A stretch of DNA of 64,000 nucleotides, from the NCBI GenBank assembly GCA_900312665.1, contig ONZQ02000006.1, positions 1,322,459 to 1,386,458 on the forward strand, given 5' to 3'. The position numbers and the translations under genes are program-made. Below the pieces are notes generated by a model. It saw nothing but the letters and a program-made list of their open reading frames with translations, did no database searches and was not told the origin of the DNA. This document shows positions 55,651 through 64,000 of this stretch, one piece after another. Numbering within the stretch: position 1 is the first letter of the stretch; every line of letters starts with the position of its first letter. Source of the stretch: Cephalotrichum gorgonifer. Its lineage: Eukaryota; Ascomycota; Sordariomycetes; Microascales; Microascaceae.

Positions 55651-56187
55651 TCGGCGGCTTATTTCACCCCCCTTCCTTTGCTAAGAGCCAATTTATCCTT
55701 TGATTCTCTGGGGTGTGAGTGTCATGTTCGTTTCCGTCACTAAAGAGCAACTATTGGTGAACTGTAGGTGCTAGGCTACACCAAATACAGCTAGTGTCTT
55801 CGCCATGAGGCTAAACAGTAATTACCAAGGGGTGTCAGCGCTGTAACCCTGAACCCTGCTGCCTCCACTCCCGTACAAGTGCAATTAATCAAAGTTATCA
55901 GATCATCTCGCCCTACGCTAAACCCTAATCGGGAAGAAAATTAAACCTGGCTCCGCTCACGGGGGTTGTACCGGTAACTTGGTTGCGGTACCTTTCGGTT
56001 AAGTGCCCGATTTCGGCTCGGGGTCGGTAGCAGGCAAAGGGAAATCGAGTCCCAGTAAGGTTTTGCTTCCGCTATTTCATTTTCCCGGGCTTACGTCTAG
56101 GACGCCCCCACTATTCCCTTTCCTTTGCTCTTCCGTTATTTTCCGCTCCCGATGTTAGAGAGGCTTGCCTGTTAAACTTGCCAACCC
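55651..56187. other. Intergenic, promoter side of the oxidoreductase remnant
   Basis: About 540 bases without a gene. It contains TTATCAGAT at 55895-55903. Confidence 0.5.
55895..55903 (-). promoter_or_regulatory. Iron-type GATA site (ATCTGATAA)
   Basis: Exact ATCWGATAA match on the minus strand, 285 bp upstream of the oxidoreductase remnant. Confidence 0.5.
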
Positions 56188-57215
56188 ATGCTAAGCTCGC
56201 ACCTCTCATACGTTATGGTGGGTGCAAATTTCGCTGGGTATCACGCTGCACGTATTATTGGAATGGACCTACCACCGGATAGCCCATACCGTGTTGTCGT
56301 GGTTGAGCCGAACTCGCACTTTAACTTTACATGGGTGTTGCCTAGGTTCTGTGTTGTTGAGGCTCACGAGCACAAGGCCTTCATCCCGTACGGTCCGCAC
56401 TTCAAGGGCGCACCAGTAGAGTGGGTACAAGACCGTGTGATAAAGGTAAAGAGAGCCTCAGTAGAACTTGAAAAGGGCGAGGATATTCCATATGAGTTCT
56501 TGATCATTGCTACGGGTTCTGGTGCTGGGGATGTACTTCCATCGAGGGCGGGAGCTGCAAGCAAACTAGAGGGTACAGAACTTCTAAGGGCCATGTAACA
56601 GGGTATCAAGGACTTACGGAAGCTCTTGGTTATTGGTGGGGGTGCCGCAGGTGTAGGGCTTGCAGCGGACGCGAAGTCGGTCTATCCAGAGAAGAGGGTT
56701 ACTTTAGTGCACTCGCGGGGCGCAGTGATGCATAGATTCGGGCCGGAGCTGCAGGCTGAGGCCCTCAAGACTCTACAGAAATTAGGAGTCGACGTCATTC
56801 TGGGAGGCCGGTTGGTGGGTGAAGATATAGAGCGCAGGACTGCAACGCTGAAGTCTGGAGAGGTAGTGGGGTATGACTCTATCGTACGTGCACGCTTCAT
56901 TTGCAATGTTCCTTCGTTCCGTGGAAGAGTTCCTAACAATTAATAGACAGGTTCGTTGCATAGGCCAGCGGCCAAACTCATCCGTCGTCGACAACATCGC
57001 GAGCTACACTATCACACCGGATGCACATATATAGACAAAGCCAACTCTCCAAATTGCTGACGACTCACTTTCCAACATCTAGGTCTGCGGGGACGTTACA
57101 GGACACGGTGAACAGAACCCTAATGCGCGCTCTGCAAAGCGAAAGGCTATGATCGCGGCGGATAACATTCTGCTTGCTGTAGTGGTCGGCAGACACACAA
57201 GTAAAGGGACACTGA
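56188..57215 (+). pseudogene. FAD/NAD(P)-dependent oxidoreductase (AIF/AMID-like), broken
   Basis: Starts VMVGANFAGYHAARII (first dinucleotide fold), then YRVVVVEPNSHFNFTWVLPR and YEFLIIATGS. A TAA at about 56596-56598 sits between LLRAM and QGIKDLRKLL. The second fold, LLVIGGGAAGVGLAADAKSV, follows. An intron (GTACGT at about 56884 to AATTAATAG) leads into RCIGQRPNSS. Two further stops occur in frame before and at the FAD-binding VCGDVTGHGEQNPNARSAKR. All stops can come from C-to-T changes. The gene was full length, with both Rossmann folds and the C-terminal FAD motif, but cannot be translated whole. The 3' end is approximate. Confidence 0.8.
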
Positions 57216-59625
57216 TGTGGAGTGATAGGGTGAGTATGGTGTCACCTCGAAGGTGCCTCACAGGGAGCTACCTGTGAGCCAAGGGGCAGTAGAACGGGCG
57301 CCGATGGCTGGCGCGCTCTACAGGTGCCGGTTTGATTCACTAATAGCTAACTTCCTTTTCTTTCTTCTCTTCTCTTTATTGGAGGATTTCTCCCTTCTTA
57401 TACTTCCTACCTTCCTTTATCCTTTCTTCCGATATTAAATTGGATCCTCCCTGTGACCTCACTTTGAGGCTTAATTTTGGTTTCAGCCTTTTTCAAACTC
57501 TCCCTGGGACCTCACTGTGAGGCTCGATTAGTATTTATTAATATTAGCTTTCTTGATATTATAGAAATATATATAGAGATCAATCTTATCTATATTTATC
57601 TATATAATTATAAAGCTAATTACTCTATACATTCCTATAGATTTGGTTTCGCTGAGCCAGTTGCCGAGTGTGGGTGCCATGGCCGGATCGGTAGAAGGCC
57701 ACCCGGTTGATAGAATACTCTACCCTCGAGACCATGGCGTCGGCTATCTTCGGAGCGTTGCACCACCCTGTTGTGTATTAGATCGGCAACACAGGCCACG
57801 TTCAGCCAGCCTCTCACCCGCCAACGGCAGATCACTATCCCGCGCTACGTTCGCCAGGGGAAACGGGGGGGGGGGGGGGGGGGGTCGGGACGGGCCGGGA
57901 TTCGACATGCCGATTACCGTTGGGACCGTGTAAGGGTGTGTCTGACCCTAACCACCATGCTTCCACCGGGACAAAGTCACCGGCAGCCAATTGACCGTCG
58001 GGTCATAACGATGTCCTGGATTTCTGAGACCGGTCATAACGACGACGAACGCCGTTGTGGCCCAGCCATCATGGCAACTACAAGTAGACACCATGCGGCC
58101 ACCATGTGACAAGCTACGGATTGGGTAATCGGAATCATGGTTAGAATGCCCAAGATACCGGCTGTGCCAGGTGTTCGCCGGTCCTTCTGCTCCTGGCCTG
58201 ATTAGGATTACCCCTCTTTGAATCATGGTGATTTGCAGGCTGCATTGTGATTGACCCGAGGATCATCGACTGGGAAAATTCGAACCCAAGGTGAACTCGA
58301 AGGTGCTCGACCGGTTTTTCAGGCGGCGGCCTTGTCTAGGTGGCTGTTGACCCTTGTTATTTGACTTCTGATAGTGCGTGCTGGAGAAACATGATCGACC
58401 GATAGACATACACAAACGGGAGAAACGAGGGAAATGAGCGGACGGTTCTTGTTGATCCATAGCCACTGCATTGCCCTAATGTATGTACCAAGCTGCGTCA
58501 TTTGTCCGAACTCTGCCAAGTTCCCTTCCCCTCCATTCCATCCGGCACAGGAACAGCTAGAGGAGACTGATGGGCACTGTAATGTAGCTAGGCCCAATGG
58601 CGGCCCTACCCCGCTGCCAGTGGCTGTTGACGGTGAAGACTTTCCTCCGCGCCTCAGTTGGGTCCAGTTAAAGGACGGCATCGATATTTGCCCAGCCAGT
58701 CACATCTGGTTTCACAGTTTGGTGTCTCCACCGGCATATCAGCCAGCCTTTGTAGCTGCACATGGCCCAGAGGAAACTGGTGGCTTGGCACTAACCAATC
58801 AAGATTGCAATTTGTTATGATCTTTTTCATCTTCACTGAAGAGGCAGTGCCACGGAGAGCTCGCGGCTGTAGCTACTAAACGGATAACTACTCGACTAGG
58901 AGATGCAGATCTTGCAAAGGTGGCGTTGGTTGGGCGCCCTGGGGACACCCTATAAGAGCTCATAATCGACTACTCTTTTATGGCATCTTGTAAGCTATCA
59001 CCCTATCACGCCTTGTACTCTGTACGTAGAACTTGATCCAAACACGGTGCTCATCCGTGTACCCGTCATGTCCTAAAACACGATATCTCGAGTCTAAATC
59101 AACGGGCCTATTCACTCCATATGTATCAGCTGGACTATCAGAAATGCGTACGAGCTGAATCAAGCAATGAGAATTGATAAATGACTGTTGGTAATGTCCT
59201 TGATCACACACGAAAGAAGCAACACTCTTGAAGTTCTGGACTCTCATGCGCTCCTGGACGCTCTTGAGGGCAAAGCGTGCACATCCTCATCCTCGTAACC
59301 ATGATCTACAAGTATCAACAAGCGAGTGACCTCCGGTGGGAGCGATCCAAGCATCAAGGTCGGGATCAAGACAGTGACTGCAAGTTTGCTGATGGCTAAA
59401 CTTGTTTTGGTAGGTACAGACGATGTTCGGGATTTCAAGACGAAGACGAGTAGGATAGGCTGCCGTTTTGGCAGTAGCAAACCTAGATATAAATATCGCT
59501 GCTATTCCCTCTTCAAAAGCTTCGTTTTTTTAACTCAAATCTTCACTTTGCATCGGAAGCAAGATTAAGTCCAACAAAGTTACTACTTTTTTTTATCTAC
59601 CCCAGTCACTCCTAGACTAGCCACC
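57216..59625. other. 2.4-kb gene-poor region
   Basis: Holds a pyrimidine-rich run (57350-57430), an imperfect duplication CTCCCTG.GACCTCACT.TGAGG (57448 and 57501), an AT-rich stretch (57535-57640) and a run of 20 G (57865-57884). Frames at 58434-58820 and elsewhere show no domain. Confidence 0.45.
57865..57884 (+). repeat. G20 homopolymer
   Basis: Twenty consecutive G, likely to vary or be mis-sized in the assembly. Confidence 0.95.
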
Positions 59626-61062
59626 ATGGGCAGCCTCCCCACCTCCGACCCCAATATCATCCGCCTCGAGCCATTTGTTGCCGCCACTGGAAAATTCGAA
59701 TACCCTGAACTGAAACTTTCAACTGAGGATGCGCCCCACCACTCCGTCACCAGGCGCTCCAAGCATGTCCTCATCCTCGGAGCCGGCGTCAGCGGGCTGA
59801 TGGTGGCCTGGATCCTCCTCGACAAGGGCTACCGAGTCACCGTCATCGCCGACGACTGGGCGTGGAACAGGGACTTCAGCAAGTCGCGGATGACGTCCCA
59901 GATCGCGGGAGCCCTGTGGGAGTTCCCCCCCGGAGGCTGCGGCATGACCGAGATCGAGGACACCAACGACGGCTGGGCCAAGATCGTCCACTACCGGGAG
60001 TGGGCGACCCACAGCTTCGACTTCTACAACCAGTACGACAAAATCGAGAACGACTTCGAGAAGCACGGCCGTTCCCTTGGCCTCTAGATGACGGACCTGC
60101 ACCAGTTCTTCTACGACAACGTGGTCTCGCAGGGGGATGACGAGGAGTCCAAGAAACTGCGAGAGCTACAGGAAGTCAGCGACAAACACGCTGATTTTAA
60201 GTTGGGCATAAAGCGGTACGATAGTGCTCAAAAGATAACGGCGAAGTTCCCCAACGTCAACAACAAGGGTGAGAACAGGCAGCAGTTCACGAGTGCCTAC
60301 ACCCACCGCGCGCCCATCCTCAACACGGACAAGGCAATGGCGTACCTCATGGCACTCGTGACTGCCAAGGGAGCCAATCTTGAAACTCGGAAGTTTGATC
60401 CGAAAGTGGTGGGCAGCATCAAGCAGTTCGGCGAGCAGCTCCTGAAGGACCACGGGGCGGACGCCATTGTGAATGCCACGGGGCTCGGCGCCAAGGAGCT
60501 GGCCGAGGACAATGACGTGTACCCCGCCCGAGGAGCAGTGAAGAGGATCGACAACACCCGCACAGGCCAGTTCAGACATTTGAACGACGCCTATCTCGTC
60601 CCGGCCCAGAGGGACGCCCTAGGCCATGCCATCAAGACGATCTTCATCGTTCCCCGCAGCGATGACGTTCTTTATGTTGGATCGATCATCCAGCCCAACA
60701 TCTACGACAAGGTCCTGACTCCAGACTCGCCCGAGGTCCAAGTCATGTGGAACCGAGCCGGAGAGTTCATGCCGAAGCTCCTGGCGGCTGGCCCGGTTCC
60801 CTCGTTCCCTTTCGCGCAGGGTCTTCGTCCCTTCACCAAGAGAAATGCCAAGGTCAGGGCCGACGAGGAGACCAAATTCCCCGTGGTGCACAATTACGGC
60901 CACGGGGGCTCCGGATGGACCCTAGGTATTGGGACGGCGCGAACAGCGGTGGCCATCGTGGAAGCTCTTCTAGGGATTGCTCCAGATGGGGCATCGGTGA
61001 CGCCAGTTGGTGCCAAGGAAGTCAACGAAAAGATCTACGGAAAAAGGGTTGAAAAGTCGTAA
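59626..61062 (+). pseudogene. D-amino-acid oxidase-like flavoenzyme with one in-frame stop
   Basis: One frame of 479 codons from the ATG at 59626 to the TAA at 61062, broken only by TAG at 60085-60087 between RSLGL and MTDLHQFFYD. The N-terminal FAD site is HVLILGAGVSGLMVAWILLD, then SQIAGALWEFPPGGCG. The C-terminal signature is HNYGHGGSGWTLGIGTA, as in D-amino-acid oxidases, which deaminate D-amino acids with FAD and release peroxide. Everything else looks intact, so the stop is recent, a sequencing error, or a read-through site. A CAG-to-TAG change would explain it. The C-terminus (KRVEKS) lacks a peroxisomal SKL-type signal, whereas many members have one. Confidence 0.85.
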
Positions 61063-61181
61063 GAGTTCCACGTGTACCGGAACAGATGTCTCACGGCATT
61101 GCTGACGAGCCTTGGATCTGCAGCTTGACCACGGGATTGAATAAGTAAGAGGACCTAGAAATGATCGTGCAGGTAGTGAAA

Positions 61182-61396
61182 TGTTAGACAGCGGTGAGGG
61201 TGGATCAGTCTCAGCCAATACGAGGGTTTTCCGCGGATCCTAATAGGAAGAAGGAAATATGCAAATACACCAAAATTAGTATGGGAACAGCGATCCTTTT
61301 TGTTCCTAATACTTTCGGGTATATAAATAAGCCTAGATCGCGCCCTTACGGCCACACCCCTAATAAATCATGCGTCGTAATCCCTACAATCCAACA
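61182..61396 (-). repeat. 215-bp solo LTR (second family), inverted copy
   Basis: On the minus strand it runs from TGTTGGATTGTAGGG to CGCTGTCTAACA. Flanked by the 5-bp duplication TGAAA (61177-61181 and 61397-61401). One-base difference from the copy at 46401. Confidence 0.92.
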
Positions 61397-61419
61397 TGAA
61401 ATTAGCATGTTGTCTTTGG

Positions 61420-61843
61420 TGTGACGACCCAGTCCCTTACGTTGCAGGAGGAGGTCCGCAGGTCTTGGCAAGGCGGTCAGCCGCGGCAGAAGGACGCGGG
61501 CTGACAAGCCCAGACAGGCAATCAGGGAAGGAGCTACGGAAATAGGAGCACGGCACTCCCGTAGAGTGGAGCGCCGTACTACGGAATACGGTCTATTTAA
61601 ACTACGGTCCTTACCATGTACTTAGCTATCTTTTCTTTCCTTAGACAGTAGTCAATCACTAGTCATTCCACAGTCATTCTACAGACAGATACTCAGTTTA
61701 CCTTGACAACAAGTCCCTTCCCTGAAGGTACTTGCACGATACGACTACAACTTACACGATACTGTAACGTTCGGAACTCACTTCTTAACCGGAACCCCGG
61801 CCTCACAAGCCCTTGTGAGCCCATTACGATTCAGATCGTAACA
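61420..61843 (+). repeat. Diverged gypsy-family LTR, 424 bp
   Basis: Starts TGTGACGACCCAG and ends CAGATCGTAACA. The right half matches the gypsy LTRs closely (CAGTAGTCAATC, GATACTCAGTTTACCTTGAC); the left half is a different sequence with its own GC-rich stretch. No target duplication (TTTGG versus AGAAG), so it is recombined or one end of a lost element. Confidence 0.75.
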
Positions 61844-62028
61844 AGAAGGCAGGGCTCTTGAAGCAAGATCACGACATCGCGTGCAACGGAATTAAGGACT
61901 TGCGTTATGAAATCGCTAAAAGGGATAATACTATTCAGGAATTGCAAGAGGAAGGCGGGCGATTAAAGGAACAAACTGTGGGGATGGAACTTGAGCTGGC
62001 GGGACACCGGCTCGCGGCGATTGCGTAA
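61844..62028 (+). pseudogene. Orphan coiled-coil C-terminus cut by an LTR
   Basis: An open frame starting at the LTR edge, with LLKQDHDIACNGIKDLRYEI, then RDNTIQELQEEGGRLKEQT, ending with TAA 62026-62028. It looks like the last 60 residues of a coiled-coil protein whose 5' part was lost at the insertion. Confidence 0.4.
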
Positions 62029-62732
62029 GATGGCATTGTTTCTGAGGGGAAAAGGCAGATGGTGTCTGTATCACCCACGTCGCTTGCATCGCCGACATGC
62101 TCTAACTCAAGTGCCTTAAAAGAACCTGGTCATTCTGATTGGATTTCAGTCAGCCGTTAACGCCATTCTGTCATTATTTCATTATTCAATATATTCTATA
62201 GTTTATGATTGATTAAGACTATAGCGCTACAGGCTATAGATTATCCTTTTTTTTTAGTTAATTTAACTTGTGTATTTAGATTTCAGGCTCTAAATAAGGA
62301 CAGAAATAGGTAATTCTAAGCGGGCCTAAAAGTTATAAACAGATTTAAGTAGGCAAGAAACATTTTAATAATAATTAACATCGAAAGTTATAGAGTCTTC
62401 TTATATACTATCTGCTGTACCGCTATAGGCTATAATGTTATATAGAGAGAGAGGATAAATGGCACTTGGACTGGAAAGAGCATTTCTTATTAAGCAATAT
62501 CATATCACCGTAGCGCAGGCCACACCACCGCCTTCACCATGCTCTAACCATTCTTAATGACCAAACTCTAGGACGTCGACAACGGATTTGTCTCCTGGAT
62601 AGTGTGGTCTTCCTATACTTTCCCGCTAGTGCCTTGCCCCGTACTGCTGGCCAAGTTGAGAAGCTACTATCTGCATAATGATAAATATATTGCAGAGCAT
62701 CTCATACTGGTATTGAACCTATATATACATAT
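62029..62732. other. AT-rich stretch, no gene
   Basis: Strongly AT-rich with many TATA steps, consistent with old RIP-mutated sequence. No frame of note. Confidence 0.45.
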
Positions 62733-63164
62733 TGTCACGACTCGCCTTAATCCCGCGGTCGCCCTTGCTTGAAACTACGGGCCACGTGCTGATGAGTCAG
62801 CACGAAGAATGTCGGGCGACAAAGGCGACTCTGCGAGAGTCGCCCCGATCGCCCCGGACGGATCTACGATTGGCTGCGGGGAAGCGACTGAGGCGACTAT
62901 GCGATAGTCGCCCGGATCGCCCAGTAGAACCCCCGCACTATATAAGCATACGATCTTTACTATGTAGCTAGTTATCTTTTTTTCCTTAGACAGTAGTCAA
63001 TCCAAGTCATCATCCAGAACATCTTTGACAAACAAGTCTCTTCTACGAAGATACTTACGCGATACGACTACAACCTACGCGATACTGTGACGTTCGGCGC
63101 TGCTTCAAACCGGAACCCCGGCCTCACACCCCTTTGTGAGACCATTACGACCCAGATCGTAACA
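62733..63164 (+). repeat. Solo LTR of the gypsy family, 432 bp
   Basis: Starts TGTCACGACTCGCC and ends CAGATCGTAACA, flanked by CATAT on both sides (62728-62732 and 63165-63169). It keeps CACGTG, TGAGTCA and both hairpins. By eye it differs from the full element's LTRs by substitutions and short indels, so it comes from another insertion. Confidence 0.93.
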
Positions 63165-63169
63165 CATAT

Positions 63170-63592
63170 GCTCGTTTATAGGAGATTGTACGAAGTTTCG
63201 CTTCTACTTAGCCTCTACGATATCAACTTGAGGAACTTACAATATTCTAATATATGCACCTTGGGGGGCAGCGAGTCAATTTCGGACTACAACGAGCGAT
63301 TAAAACAGCTGAAAGTTCTTATATCGCTACAGCCCTGTCATCAAAGAGGGTGACGGCTGGTCAATCCAATGACATGCTCAAAAGGCCGTCCCACTCAGTT
63401 AAACCCAATGTCTACATACTCTCTGATGAATCTCAAACCCGCTGGACTAAACTTGCGACCAATATATCAATAGACAAATTAGTTTTCGGTTAAATCCTCT
63501 AATAAATTATGAGCATGGACTAATAATATGTATACTATAAACTTCATAAAAATCGAAACGAAATACCTCTTCATGCGGCATCTCTTTTAGTC
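63170..63592. other. Intergenic, no gene recognised
   Basis: Short plus-strand frames without features, AT-rich towards 63490-63560. Confidence 0.45.
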
Positions 63593-64000
63593 TTAATGAG
63601 AAGGCCCCATCAGATTACTTCTCCAACCAACCATCTCCTCGGCAGCGCACGGCCCCATATGTAGCCTCTTATGCTGTGGGATCTCTCCATCTAAGGTCGG
63701 GATCTGAAGATAGATGCCATCGGTGGCACCGAGATACCTGCTAGTATGGCCATCGCAGCTGACATCAGCCGTATCGGCTGCAAAGATCATACCGAGCTCG
63801 CCAGAGGATATATAAACGCTGGTGACGTCGCCCCCAGGCACCGTGATAAGCGCGGCACCGTTAAGTAACACGCACCATCTGCACCAGGTTAGCTACTAGC
63901 TCGTACTTGATAAGTAAGTAAGGCTTACGTACTGGTTGCAAGGCGCGTTGTGATGGCCAACATAATGTCCAGGCGGAGACACAGACCAGGATAAAGAAGA
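63593..64000 (-). CDS. Cupin-domain protein, 5' part outside the window
   Basis: On the minus strand the last two exons are visible: 63933-64000 (continuing beyond the window) and 63593-63878, joined across a 54-nt intron (GTACGT, branch CTAAC, GTGCAG). The sequence reads PPGHYVGHHNAPCNQ, then WCVLLNGAALITVPGG, YISSGELGMIFAADTADVSC and DGHTSRYLGATDGIYLQIPT. The order of small strands and His residues fits a single-domain fungal cupin; a GH..HNAP start of the barrel is usual for that group. Substrate unknown. The tail HKRLHMGPCAAEEMVGWRSN completes the protein. Confidence 0.65.

Noticed and set aside
57255..57335. tRNA or tRNA-derived SINE
   Set aside because: GGTTTGATTCA resembles a B box, but no acceptor stem, anticodon arm or proper A box can be drawn, and no 3' tail is seen.
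61420..61843. A complete element between the 61.4-kb LTR and the 62.7-kb solo LTR
   Set aside because: The 62733 LTR has its own CATAT duplication, and no gag or pol lies between them; they are independent insertions.

Overview
The window comes from a filamentous ascomycete (Pezizomycotina). Genes carry short introns (about 41-158 nt) with GT..AG ends and CTAAC/CTGAC-like branch sites. Characteristic families are Clr5, homeobox-C2H2, CFEM, a NACHT-WD40 (NWD) NLR, a siderophore-type MFS carrier and a chromodomain Ty3/gypsy element. Most premature stops in the dead copies fit C:G-to-T:A change, as expected from repeat-induced point mutation (RIP). A 20-base N run shows this is a scaffolded assembly. 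All gene models below were spliced by eye; no search was run.

Layout. 0-6.1 kb: a broken MADS-like gene, a Clr5-domain gene, two minisatellite arrays in opposite orientation, two small coiled-coil genes and a secreted repeat-stalk protein. 7.3-9.2 kb: a homeobox-C2H2 regulator. 9.97-15.98 kb: a thiopurine/thiol-methyltransferase-like gene, a 14-TM-type MFS exporter and a cystathionine gamma-synthase-like gene; this block is bracketed by inverted repeats near 9.68 and 19.6 kb. 16.2-19 kb: transposon and protein remnants. 20-22.3 kb: small hypothetical genes, one MADS-like. 25.4-27.3 kb: a sugar transporter.

27.7-46.7 kb is a nested-transposon block. A pogo/Fot-type element (28244-37783) carries a 7.7-kb gypsy chromovirus in its transposase. 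Directly behind it lies an NWD NLR gene (37910-44448), interrupted by a second pogo copy at a TA site. Removing that copy with one TA restores the reading frame into a WD40 array of 126-bp units, which holds the N gap. Solo LTRs and LTR relics of at least three families follow.

46.9-55.9 kb looks like an iron-handling neighbourhood: two GPI-type CFEM proteins, a siderophore-type MFS transporter, a GNAT acetyltransferase and a broken FAD/NAD oxidoreductase. Four exact ATCWGATAA matches (SreA/Fep1-type iron GATA factor site) lie between 51.07 and 55.90 kb, two of them as an inverted pair between the divergent CFEM and transporter genes. 59.6-61.1 kb holds a D-amino-acid-oxidase-like gene with one in-frame stop. 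The right end has solo LTRs, an orphan coiled-coil tail and a partial cupin gene running off the edge.
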